Source: [Clostridium] fimetarium
GTDB lineage: Bacteria; Bacillota; Clostridia; Lachnospirales; Lachnospiraceae
Length of the DNA: 64,000 nt
Reading direction: 5' to 3'
NCBI RefSeq assembly: GCF_900111235.1
Contig: NZ_FOJI01000002.1
Span: forward strand, 1-64,000
The position numbers and the translations under genes were made by a program. The notes under the pieces were generated by a model that saw only the letters and a list, made by a program, of their open reading frames with translations, searched no databases and had not been told where the DNA came from. Shown here piece after piece: positions 35,619-44,287 of the stretch; within the stretch, counting starts at the first letter, position 1, and the number at the start of each line of letters is the position of its first letter.

Positions 35619-35878
35619 GTGAATAACCATTTATCATTATGCATTTGCCTTGCCTTTCCTTCAAGCAGCATGTTTTTTACATGCCTCAGGGATGATGAAA
35701 AGACTCGCTTCGCTCATTTTTCATCTGAGTCATGACAACCGAAGCATAATGCTTCGGTTCGCGGGCGGCGTCAAATTGACATGCAAGCATGTCAGCTTGA
35801 CTTATGCCTTCGCGCAAAACATTAACACTGCTTTCAGCCGGTCGGCGGCGAAATGCATAATGATAAATGGTTATTCAC
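35619..35878. repeat. Large multi-branched inverted repeat after the GltD-like gene
   Basis: Perfect 28-bp outer arms (35619-35646 and 35851-35878) enclose about 205 bases with four hairpins: GCATG...CATGC (35668-35684), GATGAAAA...TTTTTCATC (35694-35725), AACCGAAGC...GCTTCGGTT (35737-35759) and GTCAAATTGACATGC...GACATGC-type (35770-35801). The second hairpin's loop on the minus strand is TGAGCGAAGCGAGT, nearly the 7847-7860 loop. It sits between convergent genes and begins about 32 bases after a stop codon. Confidence 0.93.
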
Positions 35879-35939
35879 CGGTTACGGTTGAAAAGAGTTT
35901 TGACACTGAAATCATATTGGCGGAAAAAAAGAGAAAAAA

Positions 35940-35980
35940 GATAAAGATAAAAGATAAAGATAAAAGATAAAGAAAAAAAG
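35940..35980. repeat. 13-bp array GATAAAGATAAAA
   Basis: Copies begin at 35940, 35953 and 35966, the last imperfect. The unit combines the 6- and 7-base words GATAAA and GATAAAA that also build the array at the window start. It follows the long inverted repeat by about 60 bases. Confidence 0.9.
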
Positions 35981-35983
35981 ATA

Positions 35984-36025
35984 ATCCCCTACTTATAATG
36001 CTTGATATCATTATAAGTAGGGGAT
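35984..36025. terminator. Long perfect hairpin, probable bidirectional terminator
   Basis: A 17-bp stem, ATCCCCTACTTATAATG with its complement, around an 8-base loop, lies between the convergent GltD-like and truA genes. Flanking T/A-rich sequence on both sides supports use in both directions. Confidence 0.8.
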
Positions 36026-36210
36026 TTCTTGTTTAAAGGGTTTTATATAAATAGAAATTCAAGCATGGACTTTGATTTGTATATCGTGTAACGCGGTCTA
36101 TGAGCTAGTAGAAATAGATCACTTATAAGGAATTCTGCAAAGAATATAGATTACTTATAAGCGATTGCATAGAAAAGCAACTGCATAGAAAAGCTACTTT
36201 GCTAAATTTA
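36026..36210. other. Gap before the truA 3' end
   Basis: AT-rich, with no gene. It contains a loose repeat, GATCACTTATAAG and GATTACTTATAAG at about 36116 and 36146, followed by GCATAGAAAAGCAACTGCATAGAAAAGCTACT, a 16-bp tandem duplication (sequence given as two short copies, GCATAGAAAAGC twice). Confidence 0.6.
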
Positions 36211-36966
36211 TTAATATTCAACTTTATCTAGAAATAATGCATTTCCAGAAACGGTTGGGCCGGCTAAGCCTCTATCTTTTTGGGCTAGTATTTCGATGAT
36301 ATAGCCAGGGGACATCTTGCCTAGGCCAATTTCAATTAAGGTACCGGTTAGAATGCGAACCATATTGTATAGAAAACCATTTCCATGGTAACAAATTCTG
36401 ACTAGGCCATTATTGGAAGTTATCTTGATATCATATATCGTTCTGACGGTTGTTTTTTTTAAATCAGTTTTTGCACAAAATGATATGAAGTTGTGCTCTC
36501 CTTCAAGGAAGGAAGCAGCCATTCTCATTGCATCTAAGTTTAGTGGCGCTTCAACTCGCAAATTGTAATTTTTCTTAAATACACTAGCGACATCACCATT
36601 ATCGATGTAATAGGAGTAAAATTTGCCAGTTGCACTTAATCTTGCATGGAAGGTAATATCAACTTTTTCTATGCCAAAAACGCGTATATCTTTTGGGAGA
36701 TTGTCGTTAATGTTTGTAAGAAAATCATCTGTGGATATTTCTATGTTCGTTTTAAAATTGGCAACCTGTCCATCGGCGTGCACGCCAGCGTCGGTACGTC
36801 CTGAACCATTAAGCTCAATTGGAATGCTTTGAGAGTCGAATACACTAAGATATTTTGAAATTGTATCCTCGAGGATACCCTGTATCGTGCTGTCCGTGTT
36901 TCCTTGCTTTTGCCAGCCATTATATTTGTGACCATCATACTGAATGTAGAGTTTGTAATTATTCAT
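36211..36966 (-). CDS. truA: tRNA pseudouridine(38-40) synthase
   Basis: Encodes 251 residues, the normal TruA length, behind AAGGAG. It isomerises uridines 38-40 in the anticodon stem-loop. The catalytic aspartate is in GSGRTDAGVHADGQV (about 54-68). Other family segments are QYDGHKYNGWQKQ at the N-terminus, FHARLSATGKFYSYYI (about 106-121) and the C-terminal GNGFLYNMVRILTGTLIEIG. A TIGR01440-type gene lies upstream on the same strand, 133 bases away. Confidence 0.97.
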   Translation of the reverse strand: MNNYKLYIQYDGHKYNGWQKQGNTDSTIQGILEDTISKYLSVFDSQSIPIELNGSGRTDAGVHADGQVANFKTNIEISTDDFLTNINDNLPKDIRVFGIEKVDITFHARLSATGKFYSYYIDNGDVASVFKKNYNLRVEAPLNLDAMRMAASFLEGEHNFISFCAKTDLKKTTVRTIYDIKITSNNGLVRICYHGNGFLYNMVRILTGTLIEIGLGKMSPGYIIEILAQKDRGLAGPTVSGNALFLDKVEY

Positions 36967-37099
36967 GTGTCTCCTTCTAAGGGCGCAAGGGAAAAGATAA
37001 TTCCCTCATATTTATTTGTTATGCTTTAATCTTGTAAATAGTAAATAGTTAAATGTATATGATTCATATACTAAGTAACTGATGTTTTACTTATGATAA

Positions 37100-37675
37100 T
37101 TAGCCGTTATAACAGGCTCTTTCGCCACCAATATATTTCCCTCTTGTTCTTGCACAGACAATATGTGCACCGCCTATTTCCTTCGTCGCAACTCGAACGG
37201 GAACAGCTACAGGAGCTAGATGCATACCAATCAAAGTATCACCGATATCGATGCCTGCCTGTGCCTGAATATATTCAACAGCGACAGGATTTGTAAATCC
37301 AGCAAATGCAGCAGTTGAAAATGAGCCACCAGCTTTTAGTTGTGGAACAACATTAACAATCGGGAGTCTATATTCCTTGGCAACTGATTTTTCTATAATA
37401 ATAGCTCGGTTAAGGTGCTCACAACACTGTGTCGCTAAATGAATCCCATTCTTTTCGAGTTCGGTATGAAGCGTTTCAAATATTACTTTGCCGATTTCTG
37501 CATTAGAAAATGAGCCTATGCTATGTTTTGAGACCTCACTTGTAGAGCATCCCACAACCAAAATATCTCCTCTATCTAAATTTGCAACGCTAAGCAATTC
37601 GTCCAGAACACTTAGTGTTTCTTGTTTTATTAAATCTAAATCTTTATATTGATCAGTAGAAATACCATTTGCCAT
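37100..37675 (-). CDS. TIGR01440 / DUF436 family protein
   Basis: Encodes 191 residues behind AAAGAGG. The family is recognised by the segments DILVVGCSTSEVSKHSIGS (about 59-77), LATQCCEHLNRAIIIEK (about 99-115), NVVPQLKAGGSFSTAAF (about 129-145) and IGMHLAPVAVPVR. It is widespread in Firmicutes, conserved and cytoplasmic, with cysteines C65, C103 and C104 invariant in relatives known to me. Its activity has not been established. It shares a strand with truA. Confidence 0.9.
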   Translation of the reverse strand: MANGISTDQYKDLDLIKQETLSVLDELLSVANLDRGDILVVGCSTSEVSKHSIGSFSNAEIGKVIFETLHTELEKNGIHLATQCCEHLNRAIIIEKSVAKEYRLPIVNVVPQLKAGGSFSTAAFAGFTNPVAVEYIQAQAGIDIGDTLIGMHLAPVAVPVRVATKEIGGAHIVCARTRGKYIGGERACYNG

Positions 37676-37766
37676 AGTTATATGCCTCTTTCTGTTTTAT
37701 CTTTATAAATTTTTATATAATAATGATTGTGTCTAATAATACAACGTTTCATCCAAACTTTCAAGG

Positions 37767-37838
37767 AGACAAAACAACAAAGTTTGCAGGTTCAGATGGC
37801 TGCGCCATAATTCACCTGCAAACTTTGTTGTTTTGTCT
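37767..37838. repeat. Inverted repeat with TCAG-TGGC apex
   Basis: Perfect 25-bp arms (37767-37791 and 37814-37838) surround an apex TCAGATGGCTGCGCCA. Read on the minus strand, the inverted repeat at 46235-46318 has a matching apex, TCAGTTGGCTTCGCCA, and a similar but not identical stem. It lies between the divergent TIGR01440 and DUF5027-like genes. Confidence 0.93.
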
Positions 37839-37850
37839 TGGGGGGAAGAA

Positions 37851-37905
37851 GGGCAAGAATAAAAGAAAAGGGCAAGGGTAAAAGAAAAGGGCAAAGAGCG
37901 GGGAG
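37851..37905. repeat. 19-bp purine-rich tandem array
   Basis: GGGCAAGAATAAAAGAAAA-type units begin at 37851, 37870 and 37889. The array stands about 12 bases after the inverted repeat, on the same side as the arrays at the other inverted repeats. Confidence 0.9.
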
Positions 37906-38043
37906 AGATTGTTTTGTTTTCAATTTGTAAATAGTGTATTATAATTGGATAATATGTACAATTCATAGGATAAGGGAATGAAGGAATATGTTTGAAAAAT
38001 GCTGGGATATATATGGATTTTAAATCTTGTAATGTAGTTATTT

Positions 38044-38402
38044 TTGACATAAGTAGGGTATGTTTTTTACAATACTAGGAAATGAATTGATTTTTATGTT
38101 ATTTTATATATGTAATATAGTGTCGATAGGGTGTTTGGGAATTTTGTTATATGTAATAAAATAATTTGATGATTGCTAGGAAGTCAGTTATCATCTATTA
38201 ATTACAGGCTTCTTGCGATGGGAATTTTATGGGTGAATAATGTTTATTATTGAAGCTGGTGTTAGTAGGATGTATTTGATACTTTTACTAGTTTCATTAA
38301 TCTAGGGGTATAAAATGCATTCGCAAGGATAGCGGTTGCATTATATAATAATGATTGAAATATGGCAATTAGCTTCATTTTTCTACAAGGGGGTATAATA
38401 AA
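38044..38402 (+). promoter_or_regulatory. Upstream region of the DUF5027-like island
   Basis: TTGACA (38044-38049) and TACAAT (38068-38073), 18 bases apart, form a plausible promoter, but about 330 bases precede the first gene. A 22-codon hydrophobic reading frame (38096-38164) lacks a good ribosome binding site. Another TATAAT-rich stretch lies near 38340. No other gene is visible. Confidence 0.45.
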
Positions 38403-39185
38403 ATGAAAAAAAATAGAATTACTGAGATAATCATTGCTACAATACTTATAGTTTCACTTGCTTCAAGCTACAAATATTACATAGGTGATAAGAAAAATCA
38501 GAAGGCAGATCAGAATACAGCTATTAGTGTGGAAAGTGCTGACAGCAATGATACAAAAGATAAGGTGATGAAGTTAGAAAAAGAAGATTTCATTAAAACA
38601 CAGGTAGTGGAATTCAATCAGCCATTAACGTTATATGGTAAAATAGGAAACTCTTTTGAAGAGGCTTCTACTGGTAACTTTCAGTTTGAATTCAGTAACT
38701 TTAGAATACTAGATAAACTGCCAGCCGAAATATTGAAAGAGAAATATCTTGTATATCCTATTGCATACAATGCAGATGGGAGTTTGAAAAAAGAAAATAC
38801 CTGTATAGCCAAAGTGGATTTTAAAATTACAAGTAAAAATAAGGATACGGCTGTTACAATGCTGTCTGGATTTAGTTGTTATCATGTAGACGACCAATAT
38901 GAAATTATCGACTTACGTACAAATAAAGGATCTATTTTTTTTGATTCACAAAAGGGAAGCGAGGGTTCAGAAACTTTTGGAGATGTAAAACTACATCCGG
39001 ATGAAACCAATAGTGACACCGTTTATTTTATAATTGATAAAGTTACACTAGATAATTGTAATTTGGTAATAAAAGTGGCACCACTTGGAGATAACATCCC
39101 AAATACTACGGGAAAGAGTATCACAGTATATAATAATCGTTATGGGTTTATCAAAGTAAATTATTCAGATATTATATGGGAGTGA
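38403..39185 (+). CDS. Membrane-anchored DUF5027-like protein, copy 1
   Basis: Encodes 260 residues behind AAGGGGG. One N-terminal membrane segment (TEIIIATILIVSLASSYKYY, about 6-25) anchors a secreted domain. A low-complexity linker (about 35-55) precedes a beta-rich region with FQFEFSNFRILDKLP (about 97-111), NTCIAKVDFKI (about 140-150), and the C-terminal repeat-like block YFIIDKVTLDNCNLVIKVAP ... GFIKVNYSDIIWE. It resembles DUF5027-type lipoproteins, but has no lipobox. A paralogue lies at 44952 and a truncated third copy at 45790. It directly precedes a response regulator gene by 10 bases. Confidence 0.78.
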   Translation: MKKNRITEIIIATILIVSLASSYKYYIGDKKNQKADQNTAISVESADSNDTKDKVMKLEKEDFIKTQVVEFNQPLTLYGKIGNSFEEASTGNFQFEFSNFRILDKLPAEILKEKYLVYPIAYNADGSLKKENTCIAKVDFKITSKNKDTAVTMLSGFSCYHVDDQYEIIDLRTNKGSIFFDSQKGSEGSETFGDVKLHPDETNSDTVYFIIDKVTLDNCNLVIKVAPLGDNIPNTTGKSITVYNNRYGFIKVNYSDIIWE

Positions 39186-39195
39186 GGCATTCATA

Positions 39196-39912
39196 ATGAT
39201 AAAGGTTGCAATATGTGATGATGAAACGGCAATTTGTGAATTAATTGAACAGACAATAGTAAGTAATATTAATCTTGTAGAAGTCTTTTATACAGGAGAA
39301 GAACTGATTGGAAACCTAACTTCTGGGAAAAGATATGACATCATTTTTCTGGATATTGAGTTGAATTCCATAAGTGGAGTAGATATTGGACATAAAATCA
39401 GAAGCGAGCTTAATGATGCAATTACCCAGATAATATACATATCATCAAAAGAAAATTATGCAATGCAGTTATTTAAAATATGACCAGCCGATTTTTTGGT
39501 AAAACCTTTTAGCAAAGAGGAAATTGAGGACACTTTTAATAACATAAGTCGCCTATTGATCGAAGAAAATACAATTGAATTTAAAAGCGGATATGATATG
39601 AATGCAGTTAAAATTAAGGATATCAGGTTTATTAACAGTGAAGCACGAAAATTAAAAGTGATTACTATTAATTCAGAAGAGAGCTTTTATGGGAAAATTG
39701 ATGATTATATAGTTCGATTTGAAGATGCGGGACTAATTAGAATCCATAAGTCATGCGTGATTAATCCAATGCATATTTTTAGATATACCTATGATCTTGT
39801 TATAATGAACGATGGAAGTGAGTTAAATATTAGCAAGCCATACAAGACGAAAGCCCGCCAACAATTAATGAATATATGGAGGCAAAAAAATGATAAATTT
39901 ATTAATCACTAA
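39196..39912 (+). pseudogene. LytTR response regulator interrupted by an in-frame TGA
   Basis: A 238-codon reading frame is broken only by TGA at 39481-39483. The receiver half (AICDDETAICELIEQ, phospho-aspartate in IIFLDIELNSISG) ends at LFKI, the TGA follows, and the frame continues as PADFLVKPFSKEEI into the LytTR domain (INSEARKLKVITINSE, IRIHKSCVINPMHIFRY). The TGA occupies a position where relatives usually have arginine, so a single CGA-to-TGA change explains it. The downstream part has no good start. Loss of function, a sequencing error or readthrough are possible. The kinase gene overlaps the 3' end by 23 bases. Confidence 0.88.
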
Positions 39913-41134
39913 TATGAATTTATTGATTGCTAATATAATATATTGTTACATTATTTATCTATTAATGAATTGTATTTACAAGGAAAAAACGAGTGATAAA
40001 TCAACTGAAATTCTATCTTATATTTTGTTCTTTGTTACAATAATGTTATTCCATAATTACGAAAGTGGTATAGAACCGTATTTTGTATTAGCGGCGATGT
40101 TATTTGTGATCACATTAAATTATGGAAATAATTATTATTCAAGAATATGTATCACGTTTTTAATATTTATATTTACTAATATGATATATATTACAATACT
40201 GGCAATTAGTAAGTCTTATGAAAATAGAGGGATAGAATTCTATTATACAATATTATTGCTTTCGAGGTTCTTAATGATATTTGTATATATAGGATTTTTA
40301 AAATTCAAAAAATTACTAGATAATTTATTTGAATTGCAAAAACAATCTTTCTTTATTGTAATAACTCCGTTTATTTCTCTTCTTATTATATATAATATGG
40401 TTTCGACAATGGACATTACAGTATGGTTAATCGTGGATATAATTGGTATCTGTATAATAAATATTATTATGTTTTATACATTTGAATATATCAATTCGAT
40501 TGATGATAAGAAAAGAGAAGATGAATTAATAAAGCAGCAAAATATATATTATAACAGACAATTTGAGCTAATGCGGGAAAGCAACGAGAAACTGCATGCA
40601 CTACGCCATGATTTAAAGAACCATATGATGTACATGCAAAGTAAATCGGGAGATGATGCAAATATATTTGATTATAAAGATGAGTTAGATTCCATGTTAG
40701 GCAAAAATGAATATGCGAAGTCTGGTAATTTATTAATAGATAGTATCCTTAATTTTAAAATCAATGAGGCGGTAGAGAAAGGATTTAAATGTAAATTAAA
40801 GCTAATTGTTCCTGATGAGATAAATATCAAAGAAACTGATCTTGTAATTTTGTTCGGCAATATGATTGATAATTCAATTGAACATTGCTTAGAATCCGAA
40901 AAAGAGATTAGGCTGGCTGTAAAATATGAATCTGGAATTTTATATATTGACTCATCTAATGCATCACAAAAAATCACTATAGCAGATGGAAAGATAATTA
41001 CTAGTAAATTAGATAAAAAGAACCATGGAATGGGGCTAAAAAATATAACTAGAGTCGTAGAAAAATACAATGGTGAATTTTTGATTGAAAATGAAAATGA
41101 TAGATTTAGAATTAGTATTATGATGCAATGTTAA
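39890..41134 (+). CDS. GHKL sensor histidine kinase
   Basis: Encodes 414 residues behind GGAGG. Five or six membrane helices cover about 1-200. The dimerisation helix carries HALRHDLKNHMMYM (about 238-251) with the likely phospho-acceptor histidine. The ATPase has an N-box LFGNMIDNSIEHCLE (about 322-336) and a G-box HGMGLKNITRVVEKY (about 380-394). It is the natural partner of the regulator encoded upstream, which is interrupted by TGA. If that break is real the kinase has lost its cognate output here. Genes for an ABC exporter follow immediately. Confidence 0.93.
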   Translation: MINLLITNMNLLIANIIYCYIIYLLMNCIYKEKTSDKSTEILSYILFFVTIMLFHNYESGIEPYFVLAAMLFVITLNYGNNYYSRICITFLIFIFTNMIYITILAISKSYENRGIEFYYTILLLSRFLMIFVYIGFLKFKKLLDNLFELQKQSFFIVITPFISLLIIYNMVSTMDITVWLIVDIIGICIINIIMFYTFEYINSIDDKKREDELIKQQNIYYNRQFELMRESNEKLHALRHDLKNHMMYMQSKSGDDANIFDYKDELDSMLGKNEYAKSGNLLIDSILNFKINEAVEKGFKCKLKLIVPDEINIKETDLVILFGNMIDNSIEHCLESEKEIRLAVKYESGILYIDSSNASQKITIADGKIITSKLDKKNHGMGLKNITRVVEKYNGEFLIENENDRFRISIMMQC

Positions 41135-41154
41135 CTTTTGGGGGAGGGACAAGT

Positions 41155-41919
41155 ATGTATAAAGAAAAACTAATGGAAAACAAGAAAATGATATTTCTAA
41201 TGCTATTTATAATTTATGCTTCTTCGATTGGGTATTCAATTGGATTTATCAATCAGTATAGTAACTATAACTTTAGTATCTGTAAAATGGATTTGATATT
41301 AATGATTCTGAACCCCAATTATATTGGAACATTTTTAACGATTTTCCCAGCATATTTAGCAATGCATATGACAAAATATGATTTCAATACGAACTTGATT
41401 TTAAGATATAAAGATAAAAGAATTATTTGGCTTAGACAAAATATGCATATTATTATTAATAGTTTCATTGTTATGTGTAGCGTTGTATTGTTTGACTTTA
41501 TCTTCGGAGCTATAAAAGGAATTATTACATATAATTGGGATTTAGAAGATAGCATGTTTTTTAAAAGGACGCATGGAATAACAGTTCAAGGTAAACAGGC
41601 TTTTGTAATATTTAGCACAATTATTATAGGAGCATTGGTAATAAGTATAATATCGATTCTATGCAATCTAATATATTGGATAACCAATTCGCAGATAATT
41701 TCAAGCTTTATCGTAATTGCTTATTGTTTGTGGAATTCGTGTAATCCATTATTTGTTTTAAATTTATTTAGTAAAGTAAGATTGAGAGAAATGGATTTTA
41801 TTACAGGTGATAAATTTATATTTGATGTAATTATTCTATCATTGATAATCATAGCATTTATATTTTCGTCGATAATCATCATTAGAAAAAAAGAATTTTT
41901 AAATAATACTAGGGGGTAA
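41155..41919 (+). CDS. ABC-2-type transporter permease, subunit 1
   Basis: Encodes 254 residues from the ATG at 41155 behind GGGGGAGGG; an earlier ATG precedes that site. About six membrane helices are seen, starting MIFLMLFIIYASSIGYSIGF, with a cytoplasmic loop between helices 2 and 3 that includes ILRYKDKRIIWLRQNMHI. This is the layout of bacitracin/lantibiotic-type ABC-2 permeases. It starts 20 bases after the kinase stop and ends 6 bases before the next permease gene, in one operon with an ATPase at 43604. Confidence 0.82.
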   Translation: MYKEKLMENKKMIFLMLFIIYASSIGYSIGFINQYSNYNFSICKMDLILMILNPNYIGTFLTIFPAYLAMHMTKYDFNTNLILRYKDKRIIWLRQNMHIIINSFIVMCSVVLFDFIFGAIKGIITYNWDLEDSMFFKRTHGITVQGKQAFVIFSTIIIGALVISIISILCNLIYWITNSQIISSFIVIAYCLWNSCNPLFVLNLFSKVRLREMDFITGDKFIFDVIILSLIIIAFIFSSIIIIRKKEFLNNTRG

Positions 41920-41925
41920 TGTTTT

Positions 41926-42744
41926 ATGAAAGCTATGTTGAAAATGGAATTAACAAGGGCATTTAGAAGTAAAGGAATGCTTTTTTCACTAGTGGTAGGA
42001 AATGGAATTGCAATTTTGTTCTATATTTTAGTAGTTACAAAATATATGAAAGGTTTTTATAGTACTTTGGACTATGATAAAACTACATATTTGCTTTCGT
42101 CATATCACTGTATTTTGGGGCTGACTTTTGATACTTTTAGTTATCTTTTTACCTTTATTGTACCAATCTTAGCGGCTATTCCATATGGAGCTTCTCTTTT
42201 TATGGACAAGAAAGATGGCTATATCAATAATATATTAATTAAGACAGATAAAAAAAATTACTTTTTATCAAAGCTAATTACATTATTTATTAGCGGAGGC
42301 GTTGTAGCAGCTACTCCTATCCTATTAAGCTATATATTAGCAATTATATCGATGCCATCCACACGTCCGTATGTTGAATCGGGTGGATATATGATTAAGG
42401 GATTTCATATGTTTAATGAAATCTTTTACAGTGATTATACATTTCTATATGTAATCATATTTATTGTTTTTGATTTTGTATTATTTGGTCTTATTAATTG
42501 CCTGTGCATGGTCTTTACCTATTGGGAGGATAATCGATTTGCCATTGTTCTTACTCCATTTATAATCTGTTATGGGATGCATATGCTATCACAATATTAT
42601 CTTGGCTATTATCTATCGCCAATTGTGTTTGCTAAAATCAATTTTTTATTGACAGATAAAATGACCTTTATATATGTTGAATTTCTTGTATTATTTCTCT
42701 TAGCAATTACATCGCTAAGGGGGGCGAAAAAAGATGTCTTATAA
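41926..42744 (+). CDS. ABC-2-type transporter permease, subunit 2
   Basis: Encodes 272 residues with about six membrane helices. The N-terminus (MKAMLKMELTRAFRSKGMLF) is the amphipathic helix typical of ABC-2 permeases, followed by LFSLVVGNGIAILFYILVV and the second-helix region AAIPYGASLFMDKKDGYINN. Substrate is unknown. The gene overlaps the third permease gene by 11 bases, so translation is coupled. The three permeases are divergent in sequence and probably assemble with the single ATPase. Confidence 0.85.
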   Translation: MKAMLKMELTRAFRSKGMLFSLVVGNGIAILFYILVVTKYMKGFYSTLDYDKTTYLLSSYHCILGLTFDTFSYLFTFIVPILAAIPYGASLFMDKKDGYINNILIKTDKKNYFLSKLITLFISGGVVAATPILLSYILAIISMPSTRPYVESGGYMIKGFHMFNEIFYSDYTFLYVIIFIVFDFVLFGLINCLCMVFTYWEDNRFAIVLTPFIICYGMHMLSQYYLGYYLSPIVFAKINFLLTDKMTFIYVEFLVLFLLAITSLRGAKKDVL

Positions 42745-43573
42745 AATTATACGAAAATTATTGAAATATGATATTAGTTGGGGGATTCTTGATAAATGGA
42801 AAAAATATCTTGCGATGTTAACTCTTTCGCTTATGATAACATTGGTTTTTATTAGAAATTGCGAATTTCAATATATTCATAAAATTATTAATTCTACACC
42901 AGGGTTTTTAGATTATCTTATGAATATGTTTCACGGAATGAAGAAATTTATTCCAGATGGAAAAACGCAATTTGATATTCCTGTTGAATGGATGGCATTT
43001 CATCTAATGATTGCTTTTTTTATAGGTAACTATATAATTGATGATCTTGAAAAATGCGGAAATAATATAATTACCAGAGTTCGTTCAAGAAATATGTGGA
43101 TTATAAGTAAAATAATATGGAATGTATTAGCCGTATTAGCGTTTTATCTAGTTATATATATTGGTACTATCATTGCTGCCTTAATTAAAACAGGACGACT
43201 ACAATTAACACTAACGCAGTCTGTTTGTAGTGAAAATTTTGAACTTAACAATGTCGATGTGGGACAGGCAAAGTATTTATTCGCAATCATATTTCTACCA
43301 ATACTAAGTTCTTTGGCCATATCACAAATGCAGATGTTTTTGTCACTCATTGTAAAGCCGATAATAAGTTTTCTAATCGTTGCTTCGATTTTGATTTTAT
43401 CGGCATATTCGATGACACCATATTTAATTGCTAATCTTTCAATGGTACAAAGAAGCGAAGTTTTCATGAAAGATGGAATCGGCATATTAACCGCAATTTT
43501 AGTGAATATAATTATTTTAACAATATCAATAGCCGGAAGTATTATTTACTTCAATAAAAAAAATATTATTTAA
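42734..43573 (+). CDS. ABC-2-type transporter permease, subunit 3
   Basis: Encodes 279 residues with about six membrane helices, beginning with a cytoplasmic stretch (IIRKLLKYDISWGILDKW) and LTLSLMITLVFIRNCEF. A large extracytoplasmic or loop segment (about 40-85) is followed by IAFFIGNYIIDDLEKCGNNI, which is the coupling-helix-like region. It overlaps the preceding permease gene by 11 bases and lies 30 bases before the ATPase ATG. It is part of the same exporter. Confidence 0.82.
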   Translation: MSYKIIRKLLKYDISWGILDKWKKYLAMLTLSLMITLVFIRNCEFQYIHKIINSTPGFLDYLMNMFHGMKKFIPDGKTQFDIPVEWMAFHLMIAFFIGNYIIDDLEKCGNNIITRVRSRNMWIISKIIWNVLAVLAFYLVIYIGTIIAALIKTGRLQLTLTQSVCSENFELNNVDVGQAKYLFAIIFLPILSSLAISQMQMFLSLIVKPIISFLIVASILILSAYSMTPYLIANLSMVQRSEVFMKDGIGILTAILVNIIILTISIAGSIIYFNKKNII

Positions 43574-43603
43574 TAAATGCGAAAAGCAGATAGGGGAAAA
43601 CTT

Positions 43604-44287
43604 ATGAATATAAAAATCACTAATGTAAATAAAACAATCAGAAAAGCAGTTATTTTGGAAAATATTAATATTGAATTAGAAGGCGGAAGAATATACGGAC
43701 TGAGAGGAAGCAATGGTTCAGGTAAAACCATGTTAATGAGGGCAATATGTGGCCTTATCATTCCAGAGTCAGGAGAAGTGAATATTGATGGAGATGTTCT
43801 CGGAAAAGATATTTCGTTTCCAAAAAGTGTAGGGGCACTAATTGAAAATCCATCATTTATTAGTAGCTATACAGGATTTCGAAATTTGAAACTATTGGCT
43901 TCAATTCAAAATAAGATATCAGATGACGATGTAAGAAATGCGATTAAAGCGGTGGGTCTCAACCCAGATGATAAGAGAACATATAGGAAATACTCGCTTG
44001 GAATGAAGCAAAGACTGGGGATTGCATGTGCAATCATGGAAAATCCAGATATTATTATATTAGATGAGCCTGTAAATGCTTTGGATGAGCAGGGCATTGA
44101 ACTAGTAAGGAAAATACTAAAAGAACAAAAAGAAAGAGGCGCTCTAATCATTATTGCATGCCATGATAGAACGGAGTTGGAATATCTATCTGATGAAATT
44201 TTCGAAATATATGAAGGAAAAATCACAAATCATTTTATAGTTGGGGATAAATCCATAGTATCGGAGGGAATTGTGAATGAAGCGTAA
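43604..44287 (+). CDS. ABC transporter ATPase
   Basis: Encodes 227 residues from the ATG at 43604 behind AGGGGAAAA; an earlier ATG at 43577 precedes that site. Walker A is GSNGSGKTMLM (about 35-45), the signature YSLGMKQRLGIACAIM (about 129-144), and Walker B IIILDEPVNALDEQG (about 149-163) with switch histidine in IACHDRTEL. It energises the three permeases upstream. The arrangement (LytTR/GHKL pair, three ABC-2 permeases, one ATPase) resembles peptide-antibiotic immunity exporters. The gene overlaps the next by 11 bases. Confidence 0.93.
   Translation: MNIKITNVNKTIRKAVILENINIELEGGRIYGLRGSNGSGKTMLMRAICGLIIPESGEVNIDGDVLGKDISFPKSVGALIENPSFISSYTGFRNLKLLASIQNKISDDDVRNAIKAVGLNPDDKRTYRKYSLGMKQRLGIACAIMENPDIIILDEPVNALDEQGIELVRKILKEQKERGALIIIACHDRTELEYLSDEIFEIYEGKITNHFIVGDKSIVSEGIVNEA

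Noticed and set aside
35650-35970. 106-codon plus-strand reading frame inside the inverted repeat
   Set aside because: It is made of inverted-repeat and tandem-array sequence, with no credible start or family.
38096-38164. 22-codon hydrophobic reading frame as a signal peptide gene for the kinase at 39890
   Set aside because: No good ribosome binding site, no acidic tail as in AgrD, and no homologue at the second agr-like locus.
39481-39483. Recoded TGA (selenocysteine or tryptophan) in the response regulator
   Set aside because: The site is normally arginine, no SECIS-like hairpin is evident, and no other in-frame TGA occurs in intact genes of the window.
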